From: Actinoplanes sichuanensis
GTDB lineage: Bacteria > Actinomycetota > Actinomycetes > Mycobacteriales > Micromonosporaceae
Direction: 5' to 3'
NCBI RefSeq assembly: GCF_033097365.1
Contig: NZ_AP028461.1
Span: 744,001-808,000, forward strand
Length of the DNA stretch: 64,000 nt
Below are positions 1 to 7,704 of the stretch, piece after piece. Below the pieces are notes generated by a model, which was given only the letters and a program-made list of their open reading frames with translations, was not told the DNA's origin and made no database searches. Numbering within the stretch: position 1 is the first letter of the stretch; every line of letters begins with the position of its first letter. The translations under genes and the position numbers were made by a program.

Positions 1-381
1 GGTACCGCCGAGGATGATCACGGTCAGTGCCGCGGTACTGGCCCCGTTGGTGACGCCGAGCATGTCCGGGCTGCCCAGCGGGTTGCGTACCAGCGACTGG
101 AAGACCGCGCCACCGGCCGCCAGCGCCGCGCCGACCAGCAGCGCGGTGATCAGCCGGGGCAGCCGCAGCTCGCCGATGATGAACTCGTGCGCCGGCTCGC
201 CCTCGCCGAACAGGGTGGTCATCACGTCGGCCGGGGCGATCTCGAAGTCGCCCGTGCCGAGGCTGAAGACGCTGATCACGAATGCGCCGAGCGCCGCGAC
301 GACGCCCACCACGACGGCCCGTGGGCGGACACCGACCTTCCGGCCGATCGGGGCCTTCTTCTCGATCAGGGTGGCGGTCAT
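1..381 (-). CDS. FecCD-family siderophore ABC transporter permease (partial, 3' end off window)
   Basis: The first 127 codons of a FecCD/BtuC-type inner-membrane permease; the gene continues past the left edge. After a short cytoplasmic lead there is a first membrane helix (residues about 17-37), then GELRLPRLITALLVGAALA, the conserved segment before the second helix of this family, and GGAVFQSLVRNPLGSPDMLG, the typical loop of siderophore permeases. The ATG at 381 overlaps the stop of the upstream permease (ATGA), so the two are translationally coupled and probably form a FepD/FepG-like heterodimer. The family imports ferric siderophores or cobalamin; the nearby iron box argues for iron. An ATPase gene would be expected further left, outside the window. 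Confidence 0.9.
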   Translation of the reverse strand, partial: MTATLIEKKAPIGRKVGVRPRAVVVGVVAALGAFVISVFSLGTGDFEIAPADVMTTLFGEGEPAHEFIIGELRLPRLITALLVGAALAAGGAVFQSLVRNPLGSPDMLGVTNGASTAALTVIILGGT

Positions 382-1418
382 TTGGCGGCTCGCACGAGAT
401 AGAGGAACAGGGGGCCGCCGAGGACCGCGGTGACCGTGCCGACCTGCAGCTCGCCGGGGCTGCCCAGGATGCGGCCGAGCACGTCGGCGCCGAGCAGCAG
501 CACCGGCGCCAGGATCGCCGTGTACGGCAGCAGCCAGCGCAGGTCGGGCCCGGTGAACGGGCGGACCATGTGCGGGATGAGCAGTCCGATGAAGACGATC
601 GGCCCGCACGCCGCGGTGGCGCTGCCGCAGAGCAGGGTGACCGCCACGATGACCGCGGCGCGGATCACCGACGGGTTGGCGCCGAGCGCCCGGGCCGAGT
701 CGTCGCCGAGCGACAGCGCGTTCAGCGGGCCGGCCACCAGCAGGCCGGTGAGCAGGCCGACCGCGAAGAACGGCAGCAGCCGCTCGACCGTGGCGAAGTC
801 GGCGCTGGCCAGGGAGCCGGCGGTCCAGAACTTCATCTTGTCGATGGCCTGGGTGTCGGACAGCAGCACGGCCGACACGTAGGAGAGCAGTGTCGCGTTG
901 AGGGCGGCACCGGCCAGGGCGAGCCGGGCCGGGGTGGCCGACCGTCCGCCACCGACCGCGTACACCAGCGCGGTGACGATCGCGGCGCCGGCGAGGGCGA
1001 ACCACACGTACCCGAAGAAGGTCCCGACGCCGAAGAACACGGCGGCCGTGGCGACCGCGGCCGAGGCGCCCGCGTTGATGCCGAGCAGGCCGGGGTCGGC
1101 GAGCGGGTTGCGGGTGAGGGCCTGCATGATCGCGCCGGCCAGGCCGAGCGCCATGCCGACCATCAGGCCGAGCAGTGTCCGGGGCAGACGCATCTCGTGC
1201 ACGATCCGGTAATAGGGAGAGTCCGGATCCCACAGTCCGGCCCAGACCTCGCCGGGGGAGAGGAACCGCGCGCCGAAGCCGATGCTCAGCACGGCGACCG
1301 CGATCAGAGCGACGATCGCGAGGACCAGACCGAACAGGCGTACGGACGACCGCCGTCCCGCCCGCGGCGGAACGGTCGTGCGTACCCCCTGCTCAACGGG
1401 GGTGTCGTAGGTGGACAG
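378..1418 (-). CDS. FecCD-family siderophore ABC transporter permease
   Basis: FecCD-type permease of about 346 residues with roughly nine to ten hydrophobic helices. It carries the family segments EMRLPRTLLGLMVGMALG and GAIMQALTRNPLADPGLLG and a C-terminal PHMVRPFTGPD-like stretch. The only standard start (GTG at 1292) would delete the first membrane helix. The frame stays open upstream and reads STYDTPVEQG followed by a basic stretch and a helix (RLFGLVLAIVALIAVAVL). A CTG at 1418 has GGGAGA about eight bases before it and gives a full-length protein, so I place the start there as an inferred non-canonical CTG. It is the first gene of a minus-strand operon with the permease at 1-381 and diverges from the binding protein at 1534. 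Confidence 0.85.
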   Translation of the reverse strand: MSTYDTPVEQGVRTTVPPRAGRRSSVRLFGLVLAIVALIAVAVLSIGFGARFLSPGEVWAGLWDPDSPYYRIVHEMRLPRTLLGLMVGMALGLAGAIMQALTRNPLADPGLLGINAGASAAVATAAVFFGVGTFFGYVWFALAGAAIVTALVYAVGGGRSATPARLALAGAALNATLLSYVSAVLLSDTQAIDKMKFWTAGSLASADFATVERLLPFFAVGLLTGLLVAGPLNALSLGDDSARALGANPSVIRAAVIVAVTLLCGSATAACGPIVFIGLLIPHMVRPFTGPDLRWLLPYTAILAPVLLLGADVLGRILGSPGELQVGTVTAVLGGPLFLYLVRAAK

Positions 1419-1471
1419 TGGGGTTCTCCCGTCCGGGGTGTTCTGGATCCTGTTGACGCGCGATCAGTTCG

Positions 1472-1490
1472 TTAGGTTAGCCTAACCATC
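1472..1490. promoter_or_regulatory. Iron box (DtxR/IdeR/DmdR operator)
   Basis: The bases TTAGGTTAGCCTAACC followed by ATC match the 19-bp DtxR/IdeR iron-box consensus (TTAGGTTAGSCTAACCTAA), with the right outer half slightly degenerate. It lies between the divergent permease and binding-protein genes, so one iron-dependent repressor could control both transcripts. The match is direct; binding is inferred. Confidence 0.88.
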
Positions 1491-1533
1491 GCACGCGGTC
1501 GAAGGGCCGGTCGTACCCCAGAAAGACTTGACG

Positions 1534-2571
1534 ATGAAGTATTCACAGCTTTCCTTGTCCCGTCGTGGCCTGCTGGCCGCCGGTGGCGCTGCCGGTGTCG
1601 GCGCGCTGCTCGCCGCCTGCGGTGGCAACAAGGACGAGAGCGGGTCATCGCCGGCCGCCTCCGCCACCGCCGCCGGCCCCTGGGCGTTCACCGACGACCA
1701 GCCCAAGGACCTGAAGGCCGACAAGACCCCGTCGAAGGTCGTCGCGTTCACCGGCACCGCCGCCGCGCTCGTCGACCTCGGTCTCCAGGACAAGATCGTC
1801 GGCGTCTTCGGCGAGACCAAGAAGACCGACGGCACCGCCGAGGCGCAGGCCGGCTCGCTGGACATCAACAAGGTCCAGATCATCGGCAACGCGTGGGGCG
1901 AGTTCTCGGTCGAGAAGTACGCCGCGCTCGCGCCGGAGCTGCTGGTCACCCACATGTTCGACCCGGGCGCCTACTGGTACATCCCGGACGAGAGCAAGGA
2001 CCAGATCCTCAAGCTCGCCCCGACCGCCACCATCACCGTCGGCCGGGTCCCGCTGACCAAGCCGATCGAGCGGTACGCCGAGCTGGCCGAGTCGCTGGGT
2101 GCCGACCTGAACGCGCCGAAGGTGGTGGCCGACAAGGCCCGCTTCGAGAAGGCGGCCGCCGACCTGTCCGCCGCCGCCAAGGCCGCCGGTGGCATCAAGG
2201 TGCTGGCCGGTTCCGGTGCGGCCGACATCTTCTACGTGTCGAACCCGAAGGTGTCGTCCGACCTGATGTACTTCAAGGAGCTCGGCGTCGACGTCATCGT
2301 CCCGGAGAAGACCGACGGCGGTGACTACTACGAGTCGCTGAGCTGGGAAAATGCCGACAAGTACCACGCCGACATCATCTGGCTGGACGCCCGTACCGGC
2401 ACCCTGCAGCCCAACGACCTGGCGTCGAAGCCGGGCTGGAGCGCGCTGCCCGCGGTCAAGGCCAACCAGGTCTTCCCGTGGCAGGCCGTCCCGATCTACT
2501 CCTGGGCCGGCTCGGCTCCGCTGCTCGAGGCGCTGACCGCCGCGATCACCAAGTCCAAGAAGCTCGCCTGA
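1534..2571 (+). CDS. Siderophore-binding lipoprotein of an ABC importer (FecB/PeriBP type)
   Basis: Substrate-binding protein of about 345 residues. The N-terminus has a twin-arginine-like motif (SRRGLLAAGG) and then a lipobox ending LLAAC (Cys about residue 29), so it is probably a Tat-exported lipoprotein anchored on the outer face of the membrane. Two lobes joined by a long helix, with segments such as PSKVVAFTGTAAALVDLGL and PELLVTHMFDPG, fit the TroA/FecB fold. A TTG at 1528 is in frame, but the purine-rich AGAAAG at 1520-1525 is properly spaced only for ATG 1534. It diverges from the two FecCD permeases across an iron box, which identifies its transport partners. Followed by a strong hairpin at 2577-2616. 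Confidence 0.92.
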   Translation: MKYSQLSLSRRGLLAAGGAAGVGALLAACGGNKDESGSSPAASATAAGPWAFTDDQPKDLKADKTPSKVVAFTGTAAALVDLGLQDKIVGVFGETKKTDGTAEAQAGSLDINKVQIIGNAWGEFSVEKYAALAPELLVTHMFDPGAYWYIPDESKDQILKLAPTATITVGRVPLTKPIERYAELAESLGADLNAPKVVADKARFEKAAADLSAAAKAAGGIKVLAGSGAADIFYVSNPKVSSDLMYFKELGVDVIVPEKTDGGDYYESLSWENADKYHADIIWLDARTGTLQPNDLASKPGWSALPAVKANQVFPWQAVPIYSWAGSAPLLEALTAAITKSKKLA

Positions 2572-2576
2572 CCTGT

Positions 2577-2616
2577 CCGGGGGCGAGCCGGCACTGGTCC
2601 GCCGGCTCGCCCCCGG
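2577..2616. terminator. Strong intergenic hairpin between convergent genes
   Basis: A 16-bp perfect stem (2577-2592 pairing with 2601-2616) with an 8-base loop, starting six bases after the stop of the binding protein and ending just before the stop of the convergent gene. There is no T-tract. It can work in both directions. Confidence 0.75.
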
Positions 2617-2619
2617 CCG

Positions 2620-2958
2620 TCAGGGGCGGTCCTTCCTCGGCAGGGTGGCCACCACCGCGTCGTAGGACGCGTCGACCGCCTCGTAGATCTCGTCGTCCGG
2701 GATGGCGCCGCCGAGCCGTAGCGTGTTCCAGCCGTGCCGACCGATGTAGGCGCTGGCCGTGGCGTCGGCCGGGTAGCGGTCCAGCCACTCGTCGGCCAGA
2801 TCGCGACCCTTGCCGCACTTGACGCCGACGGTGTCGCCGCCGCCGAGGAACGCGAAGATCTTGGCGCCGACCTTGGCCACGGTGTCGCCCTCCCATGGCT
2901 CGTCGGGCCAGGCGCCGGGCTTGGCGAGACAGTAGCGCAGCAGCTCTTCACCGGTCAT
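2620..2958 (-). CDS. MmcQ/YjbR family protein
   Basis: Small soluble protein of 112 residues with the family pattern: an N-terminal helix (EELLRYCLAKPGAWPDEPW), a central strand region with KVGAKIFAFLGG, a conserved VKCG segment, and a C-terminal part with GWNTLRLGG and IPDDEIYEAVDASYDAVVA. YjbR/MmcQ proteins have a CyaY-like fold and are often called DNA-binding, but their biochemical role is not settled. It is convergent with the siderophore-binding protein and diverges from the sulfotransferase across a short AT-rich stretch. Single-gene unit. Confidence 0.85.
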   Translation of the reverse strand: MTGEELLRYCLAKPGAWPDEPWEGDTVAKVGAKIFAFLGGGDTVGVKCGKGRDLADEWLDRYPADATASAYIGRHGWNTLRLGGAIPDDEIYEAVDASYDAVVATLPRKDRP

Positions 2959-2995
2959 ATATGCCTCTTTTTTGCAAAACGGACAATACTTATTT

Positions 2996-3001
2996 TACGG
3001 T
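2996..3001 (+). promoter_or_regulatory. -10 box (TACGGT), leaderless promoter of sulfotransferase
   Basis: TACGGT matches TANNNT and ends seven bases before ATG 3009, inside an AT-rich stretch (2960-3005) unusual for this genome. There is no Shine-Dalgarno sequence before the ATG, so a leaderless transcript is likely. Confidence 0.55.
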
Positions 3002-3008
3002 CTAAGGC

Positions 3009-3974
3009 ATGTCTGACCGACCGATCTTCGTCGTCGGCTGCCCACGATCGGGCACGACCATGCTGCAGCTCATGCTGCACGCCCATCCCCGGATCGCGCT
3101 GCCCCCGGAGAGCCGGTTCCTGCTACCCGGCTACGCGCGCCGGCACGAGTTCGGCGACCTCGGCGACCCGGCACGGCGGCGGGCGCTCGGCGAGTGGATC
3201 ACCGGCACGCCGCACTTCGGCGATCTCGGCCTGGAGGCCGAGGCGGTGGTCACCGCGATCACGTCGGCGCCACCGACGCTCGGTTCGGCGTTCGGGACGG
3301 TCTTCCGGATGTACGCCCACCGCTTCGGCAAACCACGCTGGGGTGACAAGCGCCCGCTCTACCTGCGGCACCTGCCGACCATCCGGCGGCTCTTCCCGGA
3401 CGCGCAGATCGTCAACATCATGCGCGACGGCCGGGACTGCGTGGCGTCGCTGAAGGAGGCTCCGTGGATCTCCGGTGATCTCGACGAGCTGATCGACGTG
3501 TGGGCCCGGTCCGCCGACAACGCGCTGCGCGCCGCCCGTACCCTACCCGGCGACGGTTTCCACCAGGTCCGCTACGAGGACCTGGTCGCCGACCCGGAAC
3601 CGCATCTGCGCCGGATCTGCGGGTTCCTCGGCGAGGACTACGACCCGGCGATGGCCCGCCCGTCCGAGCTCGCCCCGGTCGCGGTTCCGGAGTACAAGAC
3701 GTGGCACGCGCTGACCCGCTCGGACGTCACCACGGCCCGGGTCAGTAGCTGGCAGGAGCGCCTGACCGCGGACGAGATCGCCAGGTGCGAGGCGGTCTTC
3801 GGGGACCGGCTGACCCGCTTCGGCTATCAGCCGGCCACCGAGTGCCGCCGCACACCCCGGGTCCGGGCCGTCCGTACCTGGCTGACGCTGCGCGACCGGA
3901 TCACCCCGGCCCGGGACCGGGCCGAGGCCGTCCGAGGACGCCTGCGCGGACCGGCCCTGCCCGCCCGCCTGTAG
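3009..3974 (+). CDS. PAPS-dependent sulfotransferase (paralogue 1)
   Basis: Sulfotransferase-3 type protein of 321 residues. The 5'-phosphosulfate loop (VVGCPRSGTTMLQ, residues about 8-20) and the 3'-phosphate-binding segment (NIMRDGRDCVASLKE, about 136-150) are both intact, as is the region YHQVRYEDLVADPEPHLRRI-like that follows in this family. It would transfer sulfate from PAPS to a hydroxyl or amine of an unknown acceptor. There is no signal peptide, so it is cytoplasmic. A close paralogue lies at 37218-38234, about two thirds identical by eye over the first 280 residues; the C-terminal 40 residues differ. It is monocistronic, and its partner genes are not evident locally. Confidence 0.9.
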   Translation: MSDRPIFVVGCPRSGTTMLQLMLHAHPRIALPPESRFLLPGYARRHEFGDLGDPARRRALGEWITGTPHFGDLGLEAEAVVTAITSAPPTLGSAFGTVFRMYAHRFGKPRWGDKRPLYLRHLPTIRRLFPDAQIVNIMRDGRDCVASLKEAPWISGDLDELIDVWARSADNALRAARTLPGDGFHQVRYEDLVADPEPHLRRICGFLGEDYDPAMARPSELAPVAVPEYKTWHALTRSDVTTARVSSWQERLTADEIARCEAVFGDRLTRFGYQPATECRRTPRVRAVRTWLTLRDRITPARDRAEAVRGRLRGPALPARL

Positions 3975-4026
3975 CCGCCCTCGTCCGCGGTCCGGTCGCC
4001 GGGCGGGTGGCCGGGCCGCGGACGGG

Positions 4027-4662
4027 TCACTCCTGGCCGGTGTAGGCCTTCAAGGTGTTCGCGGCCTGGCGGCGGGCCTGCTCCGGGTCGGTGCCGAAGG
4101 CGATGTCGGCCTCGGTCCACGCGTCGGCGCTGAGCCGCATGAACGTGATGCCATCGGGCGACATCGCCCACTCCATCGCGGCCTCCGGCGTGATCGTCGC
4201 CTCGGGGTTCGCCAGGTGGTTGGCCAGACCCCAGAACGCGCCCTCCCAGCCCAGGCCGACGGCGCCCGGACCGTACTGCTCCCAGTGCTCGTCGTCGACG
4301 TGCGCCACGTGTTCCAGCTCGAACCGGGTCCGCCCGTCGCCCTCCGGGGTCAGCCGCACCTCGACCCAGCTCACCTGCTCGCCGAACTCCCAGGTGGCGC
4401 CGACCGCGTGCGGCTTCTCGCACTTCGTGATCGTGCCACCGGCGTTGCCCTCGAACTGGTACTTCCCGCCCAGGCGCAGCTCACCGGAGACCGGCAGGAA
4501 CCACCGTGGGATCCGCTCCGGATTGGTGACCACGTCCCACAGGTCGTCCTGGTCGGTGTCGTAGGCCTGGCTGATCGTCATCACGCGCGCCTCACCGGCC
4601 TCCAGCACGCGGGTGCCGATCGTCCGCCGTACGCTGCTGATCTGCTCTTTGACCTCGATCAT
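4027..4662 (-). CDS. SRPBCC (AHSA1/START-like) domain protein
   Basis: Protein of 211 residues with an AHSA1-type SRPBCC domain: AYDTDQDDLWDVVTNPERIPRW near residue 30, GGKYQFEGNAGGTITKCEKP in the middle, and a C-terminal helix. Start ATG 4662 overlaps the stop of the upstream ArsR gene (ATGA), so translation is coupled. ArsR-SRPBCC pairs are common in actinobacteria. The SRPBCC partner binds hydrophobic ligands in this fold, but its substrate is generally unknown. Longer upstream reading in this frame lies inside the ArsR gene and is not coding. Confidence 0.88.
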   Translation of the reverse strand: MIEVKEQISSVRRTIGTRVLEAGEARVMTISQAYDTDQDDLWDVVTNPERIPRWFLPVSGELRLGGKYQFEGNAGGTITKCEKPHAVGATWEFGEQVSWVEVRLTPEGDGRTRFELEHVAHVDDEHWEQYGPGAVGLGWEGAFWGLANHLANPEATITPEAAMEWAMSPDGITFMRLSADAWTEADIAFGTDPEQARRQAANTLKAYTGQE

Positions 4663-5027
4663 CGTGCGCTCCTCGCATCGCTGGTCCCGACGCCCTCGCC
4701 GAGTCGCCGAAGGCGTTTGCCGCGAGCCACCTCGGTGGCCATCGCGGACAGGTGCGGCGTCCAGAACCTCCGGAACGGGGCCAGCCACTCGTCCACCTGC
4801 CGTAGCGCGGTGTGGTCGACCGCGTAGAGGCGGCGCGCGCCGTCGGGCCGCACGGTGGCGAAGCCGTTGTCCCGCAGCACCCGCAGGTGCTGGGACACGG
4901 CCGGCTGGGTGATGCCGAACTCCGCGCGGATGACCGCGGTGACGGCGCCGGAGGTCTGCTCACCCTCGGCGAGCAGCTCGAGGATCCGGCGGCGGACCGG
5001 ATCACCGAGTACGTCGAACGCATGCAC
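4659..5027 (-). CDS. ArsR-family winged-helix transcriptional regulator
   Basis: 122-residue ArsR/SmtB-fold repressor: FDVLGDPVRRRILELLAEGEQ, then the recognition helix FGITQPAVSQHLRVLRDNG and the wing with RRLYAVDHTAL. The cysteine metal ligands of classical ArsR/SmtB proteins are absent, so it is unlikely to sense metals. This subclass usually regulates its own operon with the adjacent SRPBCC gene, which overlaps it by four bases. A TAGGGT -10-like box lies at 5035-5040, eleven bases upstream of the ATG. Confidence 0.92.
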   Translation of the reverse strand: MHAFDVLGDPVRRRILELLAEGEQTSGAVTAVIRAEFGITQPAVSQHLRVLRDNGFATVRPDGARRLYAVDHTALRQVDEWLAPFRRFWTPHLSAMATEVARGKRLRRLGEGVGTSDARSAR

Positions 5028-5141
5028 GAGCAGGACCCTATCAGATGCGGCTTATATAAGTGGACTCTTTTGAAATAGGCCGCCGGGCCCGCCCGGTGGA
5101 AGGGAGGCGGGCCCGGCGGAGCTCACGGGTCGGCTCGCGGA

Positions 5142-6503
5142 TCAGGCGCGGATGCGGTTGCGCAGCAGCGCGCCCGACTCGGTGAGCGAACCGGTGCCGG
5201 CGAAGGAACCGGCGTTGCAGGTGCCGGGCTTGAAGGCGGCGCTACCCTCGCTCGCGTCCGAATACGTCCAGTTGGCGTATCCGATCTTGAGCCGGTCCAG
5301 CAGGTCGAACCAGGCGTTGCTGCTCGCCACGTCGACCGCGCCGTCCCCGGTGTAGGTCACCGTGCCGAACTCGGTCACGAACAGCGGCAGCGAGGCCGCG
5401 GCCCGCTCCACCTCGGCGCGATAGTTGTCCTTGTGCGAGGCCGCGTAGTAGTGGAACGCGTACATCACGTTCGAGGCGCTGACCGGGTTGTTCACGATCT
5501 CCGAGGAGTTGCCGCCCTCCGAGACGCCCAGCGACGACCAGCCCCGGGTGCCGACGATCACGACGCCGTCCGGGTCGTTCGCCCGGATCACCGGGATGAC
5601 CTGGTCGGCGTAGTTCTTGATCTGCGCCCAGCTCACGCCGTTCGGTTCGTTGGCGATCTCGTAGATGACGTTCTTCTTGTTCGCGTGCCGGGCCGACACC
5701 TGGGCGAAGAAGGTCTTGGCCCGCTCCAGGTTGTACGCCGGGTCGCCGGGCGTGAGGATGTGGAAGTCGATCAGCGCGTACATGCCGCGCTCGGTGGCCT
5801 CCTCGACCAGGTTGTTCACCCGGTTCGTGAACCCGGCCGGGTCGGTCTCGTAGCCCTGCTCCTGCACGTACATCGAGATCCGGAACAGGTCGGCGCTCCA
5901 CTCATCGGCGAGCACGTCCAGCGAGGCGTCGGTGTAGCAGTTCGGGAACCACTGGATGCCGTGCGTGCTCATGCCCTTGAGCTGGACCGCCTGACCGCTC
6001 TCGTTGCAGAGCTTGGTCCCGCAGACCTTGAGCTGTCCGTTGACCTGCACCGGAGTCCCCGTGGTGGGCGGGGTGGAGGTCGTTACTGAAACAGACGGTG
6101 ACGGGGTCGTCGTTCCGGTGCACACCTGGCCGTTGACCAGGCAGCTGGTCGGCTGGCCGGTGCCGTTGGTGATGAGGCCGAAGCTGGTGGAGGAGCCGGC
6201 CGCGATCGTGGCGTTCCAGCCGGCCGGCGTGAACGTGTACGTGTTGCCGCTGACGGCCTGCGTCGTGTTCCAGGACTGGCCGACGGTCGTGCCGGCCGGG
6301 AAGGTCAACTGAACCTTCCACGTGCTGATCGCCGACGACGTGTTGTTGTTGACGGTCACCTGGGCCTGGTACCCGGTGTTCCACGAGCTCTGCACGGCGA
6401 ACGCCGCCGTCTCCGCGCTGGCCGGGAGCGCGAAGAAGGCGGCGGTCGATGCCGCGGCCACGGCGAGTACCGTGGTCAGGACCGTTGCTGTCCGGCGTTT
6501 CAC
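5142..6503 (-). CDS. Secreted cellulase, CBM2 plus GH5 endoglucanase
   Basis: 453-residue secreted enzyme. Residues 1-30 are a Sec signal peptide ending PASA. Residues about 31-132 form a CBM2 cellulose-binding module (SSWNTGYQAQVTVNNNTSSA, SWNTTQ, PAGWNATIAAGSSTSFG, with a disulfide-type Cys pair). A Thr/Pro/Ser linker follows to about 152, and then a GH5 catalytic domain. The acid/base glutamate is in YEIANEPNG (about E286) and the nucleophile in FVTEFGT (about E378); HYY and the aromatic WTYSD segment also fit GH5. It hydrolyses internal beta-1,4-glucan bonds outside the cell. A perfect CebR-type palindrome 66 bases upstream indicates induction by cello-oligosaccharides. Confidence 0.94.
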   Translation of the reverse strand: MKRRTATVLTTVLAVAAASTAAFFALPASAETAAFAVQSSWNTGYQAQVTVNNNTSSAISTWKVQLTFPAGTTVGQSWNTTQAVSGNTYTFTPAGWNATIAAGSSTSFGLITNGTGQPTSCLVNGQVCTGTTTPSPSVSVTTSTPPTTGTPVQVNGQLKVCGTKLCNESGQAVQLKGMSTHGIQWFPNCYTDASLDVLADEWSADLFRISMYVQEQGYETDPAGFTNRVNNLVEEATERGMYALIDFHILTPGDPAYNLERAKTFFAQVSARHANKKNVIYEIANEPNGVSWAQIKNYADQVIPVIRANDPDGVVIVGTRGWSSLGVSEGGNSSEIVNNPVSASNVMYAFHYYAASHKDNYRAEVERAAASLPLFVTEFGTVTYTGDGAVDVASSNAWFDLLDRLKIGYANWTYSDASEGSAAFKPGTCNAGSFAGTGSLTESGALLRNRIRA

Positions 6504-6568
6504 GAAGGCATCACCTCGGGGGATGGGTGCGGGCTGCCGTTGGGGACCGGCAGTGGGGGAACCCGCCC

Positions 6569-6582
6569 TGGGAGCGCTCCCA
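6569..6582. promoter_or_regulatory. CebR/CelR operator (14-bp cellulase box)
   Basis: TGGGAGCGCTCCCA is identical to the 14-bp palindrome bound by the LacI-family cellobiose regulators CebR of Streptomyces and CelR of Thermobifida. Here the symmetry extends to 18 bp (6567-6584). It lies upstream of the cellulase start at 6503, in its presumed promoter. Confidence 0.9.
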
Positions 6583-6595
6583 GGAACCCCGACTG

Positions 6596-6609
6596 TAACG
6601 CCTGCGTTA
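6596..6609. promoter_or_regulatory. Second short palindrome upstream of the cellulase
   Basis: TAACGC-CT-GCGTTA is a perfect 6+6 inverted repeat between the cellulase promoter and the stop of the ABC ATPase gene. It could be an operator or part of a termination signal. No known consensus was recognised. Confidence 0.35.
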
Positions 6610-6617
6610 ATCCGCGT

Positions 6618-7631
6618 CTATTCCAGGGCGACCGCAACCGGCTGGATCGTGACCCGGACACCGGTGCCCGGGGTCAGCTCCGGCAGCCGTCCGCTCGGCA
6701 CCTGGGCGATCACCAGGTGGTCCCCGACGGTCACCGTGACCCGGCTCGTCGGGCCGAGGAAACTGCTGGTCAGGACCTTCGCGGTGGAGTCCGGATCGGG
6801 CGTCACCTCGACCGCCTCGGGCCGGATCAGCGCGATCACCGCACCCTCGGAGTGCGGGCTCACCAGCGGCAGCCGGTTGCCGAGCACATCGACCCCGCCG
6901 CCGGTCACAGTGCCCGGCAGACGGTTGCTGGTGCCGACGAAGTCGGCCACGAACGCGGTCGCCGGCCGCAGGTAGACCTCCGACGGGGTGGCCAGCTGCT
7001 CCAGCTTCCCGGCGCGCATCACGCCGACCCGGTCGGCGACCGCCAGGGCCTCCTCCTGGTCGTGGGTGACGAACAGGGTGGTGGTGCCGACCTCGGTCTG
7101 GATCCGGCGGATCTCGTCGCGCAACTGCACCCGGACCTTGGCGTCCAGCGCCGACAGCGGCTCGTCGAGCAGCAGCACCTGCGGCTCGATCGCGAGCGCC
7201 CGGGCCAGGGCGACACGCTGCTGCTGCCCACCGGAGAGCTGGTTGGGGTACCGGCTGCCGAAGCTGCCGAGACCGACCAGGTCCAGCATCTCGGCGGCCC
7301 TGGTCCGGTTCGAACGGCGCAGGCGCAGGCCGAACTCCACGTTCTGCAGGGCGTTCAGGTGCGGGAACAGGCTGTACGCCTGGAACACCATCCCCATCCC
7401 GCGACGGTTGGCCGGCACCCGCGTGATGTCCCTGCCATCGACCAGGACCCGACCGGCGGTGGCCTCCTCCAGCCCGGCCAGGATCCGCAGCGCGGTGGTC
7501 TTGCCGCAGCCGGACGGCCCGAGCAGCGCGATCAGCTCGCCCGGCTCGATCGACAGGTCCAGGTCGTCGAGGGCGTGCACGGTGCCGAACGTGCGGCGCA
7601 GCCCGTCGAGGTGAACGGCGACGCCGGTCAT
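6618..7631 (-). CDS. ABC importer ATP-binding protein (PotA/FbpC type)
   Basis: 337-residue ATPase with Walker A GPSGCGKTT (about residues 39-47), signature LSGGQQQRVALARAL, Walker B LLLDEPLSALD and switch histidine TLFVTHDQEEAL. The C-terminal 100 residues form a TOBE/MOP-type regulatory domain (FVGTSNRLPG, ALIRPEAVEV). It powers the importer formed by the two permeases and the binding protein just upstream. Last gene of a four-gene minus-strand operon, separated by 73 bases from the second permease. Substrate not identifiable; the family includes polyamine, ferric iron, thiamine and phosphonate importers. Confidence 0.92.
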   Translation of the reverse strand: MTGVAVHLDGLRRTFGTVHALDDLDLSIEPGELIALLGPSGCGKTTALRILAGLEEATAGRVLVDGRDITRVPANRRGMGMVFQAYSLFPHLNALQNVEFGLRLRRSNRTRAAEMLDLVGLGSFGSRYPNQLSGGQQQRVALARALAIEPQVLLLDEPLSALDAKVRVQLRDEIRRIQTEVGTTTLFVTHDQEEALAVADRVGVMRAGKLEQLATPSEVYLRPATAFVADFVGTSNRLPGTVTGGGVDVLGNRLPLVSPHSEGAVIALIRPEAVEVTPDPDSTAKVLTSSFLGPTSRVTVTVGDHLVIAQVPSGRLPELTPGTGVRVTIQPVAVALE

Positions 7632-7704
7632 GAGTTCCCTCCGCTGCGCTCCGGGAAGTCATGACCGAGGGACCTGAGCTGAATGATGAACTCCCTTCGG
7701 TCGT

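Noticed and set aside
282..1475. Long open frame on the plus strand opposite the FecCD permeases
   Set aside because: Composition (Arg/Gly/Glu/Gln-rich) is that of the antisense of a GC-rich membrane protein gene; no domain and no ribosome site.
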